Source: Bedellia somnulentella (Eukaryota; Arthropoda; Insecta; Lepidoptera; Bedelliidae). From it: a stretch of 64,000 nucleotides of DNA. This document shows positions 54,391 to 63,396 of the stretch, one piece after another (the stretch's first letter is position 1; each line of letters opens with the position of its first letter). The notes below the pieces were generated by a model. The model was not told the DNA's origin. It made no database searches and saw nothing but the letters and a program-made list of their open reading frames with translations. The stretch covers positions 8,618,001 through 8,682,000 of the forward strand of contig OY755177.1 of assembly GCA_963576735.1 (NCBI GenBank), in the 5' to 3' direction. The position numbers were made by a program, and so were the translations under genes.

Positions 54391-54655
54391 GTAAGTTTAG
54401 AAACTATGTTTTAGTAACATGTTCTGTTAACTGCCGTTTGGATAGGTGCAGGTATGCGCTAGTTATCGCATATAGTTATTGAAAAAGGAAATCTTCATCT
54501 AGGCAGGCAGCCACCCTGCCTAGAAGAAGATTTCTTTTTCAAGTATTATCTTAATTATCTATATTAATTTAAATTTGATAATAATTGTGTTGATTCAAAT
54601 GAGACCGACTCGCATGACATTTTGTTATTGTGCTTAAATCGGTTTATTTTTCTAG
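54391..54655 (+). other. Predicted intron of the MULE gene, with hairpin
   Basis: Starts GTAAGT and ends in a pyrimidine-rich ttatttttctAG. Its 265 bp keep phase 0. It contains a ~27 bp inverted repeat, 54480-54541 (gaaaaaggaaatcttc.. with ..gaagatttctttttc, apex cagccac). Confidence 0.75.
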
Positions 54656-55681
54656 GATAATAAAATATTAAAAGAAGTTAATCATACTTGTCAAGAAAAT
54701 CATTTGAAAAATGAGATCGACATGTGTGTAAATTCTGCAAAAGTAGAAGCCTCGACATCTGATTTACCGATACCACAAATTTATAAAAACCACTTGGGAC
54801 CACTATACGATCGTGGTGTACATCTATTGGAAAAGGTACCATCACTTCCTAGTCTTAAAACAAATCTATATACAAGCAGATATGATACCTTAGGTATTGA
54901 AAAGTTAATATGTAAACAGTTAAAAGAAGTGATAATTCCTTCAAAATTTGAAAACTTTTGTATCGGAGATTATTCTTACAAAGATTCTCGAATCATTGTT
55001 TTTTGTACCGAAAAGGCAAAAGAAATTATGTTAACCGTCGATGAATACTTTATTGATGGGACATTCAAAAGTTGTCCTAAGCCGTTTGGACAGTTATTAA
55101 TAGTTCATGGTGATATGGGAGGAACTACAGCAGAAACGAACACCGTTCCCTTAGTTTTTGCACTATTACCCAACAAAAAACAAGAGAGTTACATAACTGT
55201 TTTCGAAATAATTAAATCGCAAATAAGGACATGGGCGCCAAAAAAAATTCACACTGATTACGAGAAAGCCATAATTAATGCGGTAAAAGAAGTGTTTCCT
55301 GAAGCAAATATTAAAGGCTGCTTTTATCATTATACAAAATCCTTGTATAAAAAAGCAAAATGTTTAAAAATAAGAAATAAAGTTGAGCGCAGGTTCGTTG
55401 GGTTGTGTTCCGCTCTAGCGCTTGTGCCCGAATCTTTAATTCAAGAAGGCTGGGAGTATATTGTGTGTATGAGTCAATCATTCCCAGAAAATACAAAGAT
55501 CATTAAATTTTTGAAATATGTGCGTCAAACTTGGATGAAGGGAGATTTTAGAAAACAATGGTGCATTCATCAAGAGAGGCATCGCACTAATAATGTAGCA
55601 GAGAGTTGGAATACAACGTTAAATAAAGCACTCAGTAAAAATGTAAACATTCTACGCTTGATAAATTTTCTCTCCAAATAA
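54656..55681 (+). CDS. MULE gene exon 2, first copy: transposase domain ending at an early stop
   Basis: Begins DNKILKEVNHTCQENH, finishing the FLYWCH finger, then the MULE transposase: EYFIDGTFKSCPKPFGQL (first acidic residue region), VPLVFALLPNKKQESY, KKIHTDYEKAIINAV (second Asp) and CFYHYTKSLYKKAK (C/H motif), with an RHRTNNVAESWN block near the end. Only 5 extra bases at 55679-55683 create TAA, at 55679-55681. It is a recombinase of the DDE class that would cut the element at its TIRs. Because of the tandem duplication the frame stops before the C-terminal tail seen after 56563. Confidence 0.88.
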   Translation, partial: DNKILKEVNHTCQENHLKNEIDMCVNSAKVEASTSDLPIPQIYKNHLGPLYDRGVHLLEKVPSLPSLKTNLYTSRYDTLGIEKLICKQLKEVIIPSKFENFCIGDYSYKDSRIIVFCTEKAKEIMLTVDEYFIDGTFKSCPKPFGQLLIVHGDMGGTTAETNTVPLVFALLPNKKQESYITVFEIIKSQIRTWAPKKIHTDYEKAIINAVKEVFPEANIKGCFYHYTKSLYKKAKCLKIRNKVERRFVGLCSALALVPESLIQEGWEYIVCMSQSFPENTKIIKFLKYVRQTWMKGDFRKQWCIHQERHRTNNVAESWNTTLNKALSKNVNILRLINFLSK

Positions 55682-55683
55682 TT

Positions 55684-56701
55684 ACCACTATACGATCGTG
55701 GTGTACATCTATTGGAAAAGGTACCATCACTTCCTAGTCTTAAAACAAATCTATATACAAGCAGATATGATACCTTAGGTATTGAAAAGTTAATATGTAA
55801 ACAGTTAAAAGAAGTGATAATTCCTTCAAAATTTGAAAACTTTTGTATCGGAGATTATTCTTACAAAGATTCTCGAATCATTGTTTTTTGTACCGAAAAG
55901 GCAAAAGAAATTATGTTAACCGTCGATGAATACTTTATTGATGGGACATTCAAAAGTTGTCCTAAGCCGTTTGGACAGTTATTAATAGTTCATGGTGATA
56001 TGGGAGGAACTACAGCAGAAACGAACACCGTTCCCTTAGTTTTTGCACTATTACCCAACAAAAAACAAGAGAGTTACATAACTGTTTTCGAAATAATTAA
56101 ATCGCAAATAAGGACATGGGCGCCAAAAAAAATTCACACTGATTACGAGAAAGCCATAATTAATGCGGTAAAAGAAGTGTTTCCTGAAGCAAATATTAAA
56201 GGCTGCTTTTATCATTATACAAAATCCTTGTATAAAAAAGCAAAATGTTTAAAAATAAGAAATAAAGTTGAGCGCAGGTTCGTTGGGTTGTGTTCCGCTC
56301 TAGCGCTTGTGCCCGAATCTTTAATTCAAGAAGGCTGGGAGTATATTGTGTGTATGAGTCAATCATTCCCAGAAAATACAAAGATCATTAAATTTTTGAA
56401 ATATGTGCGTCAAACTTGGATGAAGGGAGATTTTAGAAAACAATGGTGCATTCATCAAGAGAGGCATCGCACTAATAATGTAGCAGAGAGTTGGTATACA
56501 ACGTTAAATAAAGCACTCAGTAAAAATGTAAACATTCTACGCTTGATAAATTTTCTCTCCAAAGCAACCGAAGAAAGAGTCAATACACCGAAAAAGCGAC
56601 GTAAGGAGCAAACCGAAAAGGACCATATAATTTGTGAAACTCAGTTATCTCTACTGCATGGCAACATAACTGTGGGTCATTTTTTGGAAATTCATAGATA
56701 A
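55684..56701 (+). CDS. MULE transposase region, second tandem copy with the true C terminus
   Basis: 55684-56563 repeats 54799-55678 (880 bp). I found one coding difference, VAESWN in the first copy and VAESWY in the second. It continues into a 45-codon tail (KATEERVNTPKKRRKEQTEK.. to LEIHR) and a stop at 56699-56701. It is in the same frame as the first copy because the offset, 885 bp, is a multiple of three. It lacks the FLYWCH region and has no start of its own except internal ATGs (for example 55712). Either a real recent duplication or an assembly artefact. Confidence 0.85.
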
Positions 56702-56956
56702 ACAATTTCCTCTAATAGTGTTTAGTTTTTAGTTGAAAACTGGTTTTTTATTGTATGACGGGAATTATTATAATAACAAGTTTAAGTTTTAGTTGAAAAT
56801 TACATAATTTAGTTGACTGGAATTCGATATTTTTTTCTAAAGGGGCGAGGCCGGAGAGGTATTTTTTCAGTCACTGACTGTACCATATGTAATGCGATAG
56901 GAACAGAAGGAATTAAATCTTGAAACTACTTTATTCCTCTTTGTTTTAACGTTCAA
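56702..56956 (+). other. MULE 3' untranslated interior
   Basis: AT-rich with two near-copies of agtttttagttgaaaa (56725 and about 56785). No further gene. Confidence 0.6.
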
Positions 56957-57030
56957 TAGGAGCATCAGGACACAGGTGTCTTGGTGCTCCTACCAGTAGG
57001 ACTACTTAGTAGGAGCACAAGGCCGGAGGG
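56957..57030 (-). repeat. MULE right terminal inverted repeat
   Basis: Reverse complement of 53826-53899. It carries the same internal hairpin (gtgctcctac/gtaggagcac). ccaggtga follows at 57031. Confidence 0.92.
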
Positions 57031-57038
57031 CCAGGTGA

Positions 57039-57800
57039 AACGCGCAACTTCGTCTGCGCGACAAGACTTTAGCAGTTCAGGCGTGTTTGAGTACCAAACA
57101 ACTAATCATTCAAAAATAATATACACCTTCTGACATGGTTAATGGTTGGTAGAACTTTTAAATTTTAATAAATAAAAATCATTTTATTTATACTGTTTAA
57201 TCGATTATTAAGGAAAAATACATAAATATACTTCAAACACAAATTTTACTTCTTAAGACATTAATTCATGAAATTTCTTTTCAAATACTTATTAATATCA
57301 TAAAACGAACCCTTTCTTGTACCAAATTTCAAGTTTCCAGGTACAGTAGTTTCGTCTGAGCATTGATTCTAACTCAGTCAGTCAGTGTTTCCTGTTATGT
57401 ATATATATACTTAACAGTTGGTTTATTTTTAAAATTACTGAAGACCCTTGATAATTTGAAACATAATATGTTTAAATTTCTAAAAACATTATTATAATTC
57501 ACAAATTAAAATAAAAAAGTCATTCTTTTAAGGATTAAATCACCGGATTATCCGCAAATTAAGAACATTCCGTGCTTCGGAGAGCACTTTATGCCGTGGG
57601 TCTATGATACTATCATGATAGTAGTCGGTAGTCTGCAATACTACACTTGGCCAGCGTGGTAAACTATGACCAAGTCACCCTATATAGAGTAGGATAAAGA
57701 ATAAAGTCCCTCGGTGGGGACATATATCGGCCGTGAGAAAGAAGGGATAATATATAGCCGATTATTTGAAATGAATGAATGAAATGAAAATAAAATAATT
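57039..57800. other. No gene recognised
   Basis: A part near 57320-57400 (caaatttcaagtttcc, agtcagtcagtg) resembles the 20580-20935 repeat. A perfect small palindrome, tactatcatgatagta, lies at about 57608-57623. Confidence 0.4.
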
Positions 57801-57802
57801 TA

Positions 57803-58175
57803 CAACCGTGATAGCCCAGTGGGTAGAACACTCGGTTATCGTGCAAACGACTAGTGTTCAAATCCTAGGTCGGGCCTACACCAATTTGTCTTTTCTAAAG
57901 ACATATGTGTGGTTAATTTTATCATGGTTGTTAACGGTGAGGGAAAACATCGTGAGGAAACCCACATGGCTGAGTTGTACTTAGTCATGTGACAGTGTAT
58001 TCGTACAAAACGGCGATAGGCCTGCCCCCTATCACGTGAGTACACTGTCCATGCAAAACGTGGGTACTCTGAACACCAGGTGACAAAGCCACGTGATGTT
58101 CAGAAGTATTAGTACCTCTGCCAATCCCTTCGGGGATATTCGGCGTGAACGTTTATGTTATGTTATGTTACATAA
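57803..58175 (+). mobile_element. SINE-B, most complete copy
   Basis: The tRNA-like head at 57803-57877 has A-box tagcccagtgggtagaac and B-box gttcaaatcc. Then the body: catggctgagttgtac, gtcatgtgacagtgtatt, cacgtgagtacactgtcc, gaacaccaggtgac and cccttcggggatattcgg. It ends cgtgaacgtttatgttatg with a TATGT-type repeat. Head plus unrelated body plus simple-repeat tail defines a tRNA-derived SINE. Confidence 0.88.
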
Positions 58176-58261
58176 CTTATGTATTATGTTATTATTTGAA
58201 ATCTTACTGTGAATAAAAATGCACCGGATGAGATTTATTTTTCAACATTATAAGTAAAATG

Positions 58262-59880
58262 CATTAAGTGCAATATGATTATTTCACTTTCAGTGAAAGT
58301 GAGATTAGTATGGAAGAAATAATGAAAGCAATGAAAAGTATGAAAGTAGGGAAGGCGGCAGGGTATGATAGGATTACTATCGAAATGCTGAGGGCTGGTA
58401 AAGGGTTGGTGGCTTCTTGGTTGTACTTCCTTTTCCAAAAATGCTGGTCGAGTGGCAAAGTTCCACGAGATTGGTGCAAGGCGGTGATTGTGCCTCTATA
58501 TAAAGGAAAGGGGTCACACCAAGAGGCTAAAAACTACCGCGGCATCAGCTTACTCAGCATTGTTGGTAAATTGTATGCTAAGGTACTGATTGAAAGAGTG
58601 ATGAATGAAACTGATGAGAAAATATGGGATGTGCAAGCGGGATTTAGGAAAGGAATGGGATGTATGGATCAAATCTTCTCTCTAAGGAGCATCACCGAAA
58701 AGTTCTTAGCTAAGAACCAAAAGGTGTATTGCTCCTTCATTGATTTAGAGAAGGCGTATGATAGGGTGGTAAGAAAGTGTTTATGGGAGGTGTTATCCAA
58801 GTTCGGTTTGGGGAGTCAACTTATACGTGCATTGGTATCACTCTATGAGGATTCTAGTGCATGTGTAAGAGTAAACGGGGAAAACACTGACTGGTTCGGA
58901 ATCTCTAGGGGTGTCCGACAGGGATGTGTAGCTTCTCCGTGGCTCTTCAATTTGTTCATGGATGACTGTTTGACAGAGTTGCGTGAAAGTGATTATGGAC
59001 TAAGAATGGGTGGATTCATCATTAAATGCCTCTTGTATGCTGACGATCAAGTGCTACTTGCATCATCGGCAGAAGAGTTGCAAGAGATGATGAATATTGT
59101 ATGTGAGTCTTTTGTAAGAAAGGGAATGAGGGTGAATGTGGATAAGACCAAAACGATGGTTTTTGAGAGACAGGAAGATGTGACAGAATGCGTGATTGCG
59201 ATTGATGGTAAGGATGTGGAACAGGTGAAGGAGTTTGTATATCTGGGAAGTTTGTTTACAAGGGATGGAAAATGTGATGAAGACATTGAAAGAAGAGTGA
59301 AAAAGGGTAATGCGGTAAATGGATAGCCTAATGATCAGTCAATCGGTGTCTGAAAAGGCCCGAATGGCTGTGCATGATGCTGTTCTTGTTCCTACGCTTA
59401 TGTATGGAAGCGAATGTTGGGTGTGGCAGAAGAAGCATGAGAGCAGAGTGAATGCAGTAGAGATGAGGTCCCTCAGAAAAATTTGTAATGTTAGATTGTG
59501 TGACCGAGTGAGAAATAGTGTTATTCGTGAAAAGTGTGGTGTGAAAGATGATATTGTAAGAAAGATAGAAAAAGGAATGTTGAGATGGTTTGGGCACATA
59601 GAGAGGATGGATGATAGAAAATTGGTAAAAGCGATCTATAGAGCTAGTGTGGATGGTAATGTTAGTAGAGGACGACCACGGAAAACACACTTGGACCAAA
59701 TTGAGAGTGTGCTCAAAAAGGCTGGCGTCCGAAGTATGAAGAATAAAAGAGCATGTATGAAAAGATTGATGGATGTAAACGAAGCTAGAGAGGTTTGTCA
59801 GGATCGTACGAAGTGGCGATCGATAGTCTCTGCCTACCCCAATGGGAATTAATGGCGTGAGTATATGTATGTATGTATGC
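58262..59880 (+). mobile_element. RTE-A LINE, longest copy, 5'-truncated
   Basis: Contains the RT domain, the C-terminal region and the complete 3' end with an ATGT-repeat tail (ggcgtgagtatatgtatg). The endonuclease part is missing. All other RTE-A fragments in the window align to its last 800 bp. It begins in coding sequence near 58262. Confidence 0.9.
58268..59852 (+). pseudogene. RTE-A reverse transcriptase with an 8 bp deletion
   Basis: First frame (58268-59326, 352 residues): AAGYDRITIEMLR, VPLYKGKGS, SFIDLEKAYDRV (Asp159), VRQGCVASPWLFN (216-228) and YADDQVLLASS (257-267). Around 59311-59325 the sequence gtaaatggatagcc lacks 8 bp found in the other copy at 62430 (gtaaatggagcaatgaatagcc), and the frame moves to 59319-59852: GSECWVWQKKHE, MLRWFGHIERMDD, GRPRKTHLDQIE and ending SIVSAYPNGN. 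RT function is to copy element RNA at a nicked site; here it lacks its endonuclease and is frameshifted. Confidence 0.9.
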
Positions 59881-60265
59881 AATATGATCAACATGAAACC
59901 CCACCGCAGTTTAATTTAAATCATATCTTTATGTAATTGTTTATTATTTTCAGCCTCATTTCTACTGGTGTATTAATTATGCATAGCATATACTTACGAA
60001 AAACCCATGCCCATTGCGTAAAACAACACGTTATATATAACCACTGATTTTTGCATGAAATCATTTCGGAAATGCGTAACATCAAAATTTTACCCATCTA
60101 ATGCAATAAACATGTGTTTATCCTTAAATGTTCTCCATTACTATTTGATCAAAGTAAGTTTACATTACGACCCGTTTCCATGTGTGAACACTAGTAAGCG
60201 TAGTGAAATAAATATCTTACATACATATGTTATTTATAATGATAAACGAATATTTATTCTAAAAT
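59881..60265. other. No feature recognised
   Basis: AT-rich; no domain in the open frame at 60055-60468, whose end overlaps an RTE-A tail. Confidence 0.35.
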
Positions 60266-60437
60266 ATACATACATACTTACATATACTCACGAAATTAGT
60301 TCCCATTGGGGTAGGCAGAGACTATCGATCGCCACTTCGTACAATCCTGACAAAACTTCTCTAGTTTTGTTTACATCCATAATTATTTTCATACATGCTT
60401 CGTTTACATTCGTGAGTATATGTATGTATTTATGTAT
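60266..60437 (-). mobile_element. RTE-A tail fragment with inverted duplicate tail
   Basis: 60266-60398 is the RTE-A 3' end in minus orientation (tail catacatacttacatatac, then cccattggggtaggcag). It is followed by tcgtgagtatatgtatgt in plus orientation at about 60410-60437, so the fragment is bounded by tails at both ends. Confidence 0.7.
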
Positions 60438-61545
60438 TGCTAAAGTCTCTGGTAGCCTAAAAGCCTAATAGGAGCCACCCACTCAACAAATTTAATAAAA
60501 CATCTATGCTGTCGCTACCCTGTCTTAGACGTATATTTTCAGATTTTTCACTACTACTAGCGTCATCTAACATGATCGGTGTATATTCAAGACAAAATGA
60601 TCTTCTTCTTCTTAATTTTTTTAACGCGTTTATCAGTATTTAAAGAATAGCGGATGACGATGATGTTTTGCTGCACTTGAAACAATGTTCCAGATTGGTG
60701 CACAGCATGAGCAAAGTCACGCTGCGCACTAACGTAATCTAACAGGGTGATTAGTGACCGATACTGATGCCAAAAAGCAATCACTTAAATTTATTGTCTG
60801 TCTGTCTGTCTGTCGGTTTGTACGTTCCTTATGGAAAAAAAAACTACTCGACGGATTTTAACTCTCTTCATACTCCTGGGCAGGTTATAGTCTACTGTTC
60901 AGCAGAGTAGTTAAGGGAAATTTTGGACAATTTAGAAAAACGGAGGAAGTTACTCCATTTTTTAAGCTTCCGTCGCGTGGGCGCGTTTAATGGTTATAGT
61001 TACATAGAAATCATATATGACGGAAATATTCAACTAAAAATTGTCTAAAAAATATCCTTGAACAGCATATGTCTATCTTTTATGGTTGACTCACAATAAC
61101 ACGTGTAACTCCTGATAGCTTAGCAGTTCTGAGCATTCTGATTATATTAATTTATTCTTAGTTTATAGTTATCTCATTTAAAAAGTTTACATTATTACCT
61201 AAAAAAACATAGAAATTGGTATCGAAATACCAAACTTATACATGAAATAAGCCATCGCGTCCTGTCGTCGCACGTGAATACTGAATTATGCTATAGGGAT
61301 TATTTTTTAGTAATGGTTGCGCGCGCAAAAATAGCCGGGAGTATATGTATGATGTATGCAAAGTTTGTAACTCTGATTGTTTGTTTGCATGGGTTTATTT
61401 TCGGAGATACTGAGCGTTCATTAAAGCGCTTTCACAATCACAAAGCTACACTATTCAGTGCAGAGCAGAGCTGTAAGTTGCACCAAATTTCACAAAGGTT
61501 GAGCAGTGATTAAAGAAACCTCAGATATTTTTAAAACTACGATAC
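60438..61545. other. No gene recognised; CTGT microsatellite
   Basis: A (CTGT)n run at about 60797-60814 followed by gtacgttccttatgg.. belongs to a common dispersed repeat type. A block at 60620-60780 is moderately GC-rich. No exon signature. Confidence 0.4.
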
Positions 61546-61576
61546 CCGTGCGAAGTTGGGCCGATCCACTAGTTAT
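61546..61576 (+). repeat. Possible second Helitron-like 3' end
   Basis: cccgtgcgaagttgggccg then atccactagtt resembles a common lepidopteran repeat end finishing in CTAG|T. The hairpin is poor, so weak. Confidence 0.3.
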
Positions 61577-61663
61577 TAATAAGTGTGTCAGTAAAATTAC
61601 ATTCTCTTGAAAACTGCATAGTATTGAATAACGGAACTGTTTATTGAATACTAGAATGAACTA

Positions 61664-61890
61664 AAACGTTTACGCCGTGTATCCACGAAGAGGTTGGCAG
61701 AGGTACTAATACTTCTGAACATCACATGACATTGTCACCAAGTGTTCAGAGTACCCACGTTTTGCTTGGACAGTGTACTCACGTGATAGGGGATAGGCCG
61801 ATTGCCGTTTTGTATGAATACACTGTCACGTGACCAAGTATAATATATTCATGTGGGTTTCCTCACAATGTTTTCCGTCACAGTTAACAA
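61664..61890 (-). mobile_element. SINE-B copy, head missing (first of two)
   Basis: From acgtttacgccgtgtatcc to cctcacaatgttttccg in minus orientation. It keeps gttcagagtacccacg and actcacgtgataggg. Confidence 0.8.
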
Positions 61891-61914
61891 AACATTTTAA
61901 TATAATAATAATAA

Positions 61915-62176
61915 CACATGAACGTTCAAGCCGAATATCCCCGAAGAGGTTGGCAGAGGTAATAATAATTCTGAACATCACCTGACATTGTCATCTAGTG
62001 TTCAGAGTACCCACGTTTTGCTTGGACAGTGCACTCACGTGATAGGGGACAGGCCCATTGCCGTTTTGAACGAATGCACTGTCATATGACTAGGTACAAC
62101 TCAGCCATGTGGGTTTCCTCACGATGTTGTTGCTCACCGTTAACAACCATGATAAGTTAACCACACATATGTCTTT
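61915..62176 (-). mobile_element. SINE-B copy, head missing (second of two)
   Basis: Same orientation as the previous copy, ~250 bp later: caagccgaatatccccg.. gttcagagtacccacg.. to accacacatatgtcttt. Instead of the tRNA-like head, RTE-A sequence begins at about 62177. Confidence 0.8.
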
Positions 62177-62610
62177 AGAGAGTTGCAAGAGATGATGAAT
62201 ATTGCATGTGAGTTCTTTTGTAAGAAAAGGAATGAGGGTGAATGTGGATAAGACCAAAACGATGGTTTTTGAGAGACAGAAAGATGTGACAGAATGCGTG
62301 ATTGCGATTGATGGTAAGGATGTGGAACAGGTGAAAGAGTTTGTATATCTTGGAAGTTTGTTTACAAGGGATGGAAAATGTGATGAAGATATCGAAAGAA
62401 GAGTGAAAAAGGGTAATGCGGTAAATGGAGCAATGAATAGCCTAATGACCTGTCAATCGGTGTCTGAAAAGGCCCGAATGGCTGTGCATGATACTGTTCT
62501 TGATCCTACGCTTATGTATGGAAGCGAATGTTGGGTGTGGCAGAAGAAGCATGAGAGCAGAGTGAATGCAGTAGAGATGAGGTCCCTCAGAAAAATTTCT
62601 AATCTCTAAT
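62177..62610 (+). pseudogene. RTE-A internal fragment, truncated at both ends
   Basis: Matches 59075-59490 closely. The frame from 62202 reads RKGMRVNVDKTKTMVFE, KEFVYLGSLFTRDGKC, NAVNGAMNSLMTCQSVSEKA and YGSECWVWQKKHE. It keeps the 8 bp missing at 59320. It stops at ctcagaaaaatttctaatc, with no 3' end or ATGT tail, which normal target-primed insertion does not produce. Confidence 0.85.
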
Positions 62611-62614
62611 CATC

Positions 62615-63394
62615 CTCTACCAACGTGAATAATATTAGTTAGATTAATTAATATTAGGTTATTCAATAATTACAAAAATAAAGCATATTAGTTTTTGCAG
62701 TAAACATTCTTGCTTATATACAATAAAATGTAACATTGTGGTTACAAATTGATATAAACTGAAAATATTCGTGTGTGGGCTGTTATCGTTGAAAAGTGGA
62801 ATTAAATTCGCTAGAAAACATATTAATTCCATTTCGAACAATGGAAACAAATACACCGAAATTATAATATGAACCACTTAGTTATTTGTGATTTTATTCA
62901 TATTTGTTAATTTGCCGTTCGAGTACATATTTGTTTGTGAAATGAGAGCATATTATAACGAAAATAGTTTTTTAATATGATTTCCAGAAAATTCAGTAGA
63001 ATAAAATTAAAAATGTTGTAGAAATTTCAAGCATCTATTACTTGAGTACTTTACTACTAATTTTATTTATTAATGTTATCATATCATATATCAATATGGA
63101 GCTAAAAATACATTTATTGTATCCTCTCAGTTGTTTTATAATAGTTCGGTTCAGTTTTCAATCGCGTCCTTTTCTAGTACTTCTAGTTAGAGCAGAATGA
63201 AAATGTATGAACTATGTAAATTTCAGTTTAATTACTAAATCGGTTTATGAAATACAGGCTGCTGACCGACGGAAAGACAGACAGGCGTCTTAAAAACATG
63301 TTAAAAACATGTTAACGTTTTTTCGTTTTTATTTCGTAACCCGTTTTTATTATTCTAGTATTGAAAACAGTTGAGTGCAAACGACAGGCGCAGT
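62615..63394. other. No gene recognised
   Basis: AT-rich. A tandem duplicate, aaaacatgtt, at about 63292-63313 and a short gacagacagg run near 63275. No coding signature. Confidence 0.4.
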
Positions 63395-63396
63395 TT

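Larger units (their letters stand above)
53826..57030 (+). mobile_element. MULE-type DNA transposon with TIRs and 8 bp TSD
   Basis: The element starts ccctccggccttgtgctc and ends with its reverse complement. ccaggtga flanks it at 53818-53825 and 57031-57038. The TIRs are ~74 bp and identical as far as I can see. Length 3205 bp, or about 2320 bp without the internal tandem duplication. Inside is a two-exon gene with a FLYWCH finger and a Mutator-like transposase domain. An 8 bp duplication is within the 8-9 bp usual for MULEs. Intact ends and near-identical internal repeats indicate a young insertion. Confidence 0.92.

Noticed and set aside
59328..59894. 188-codon minus-strand frame
   Set aside because: Antisense shadow of the RTE-A C-terminal coding region; it runs into the ATGT tail.
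60797..60814. CTGT repeat as a telomeric or satellite array
   Set aside because: Only a few units, typical of the simple tail of a dispersed insect repeat.
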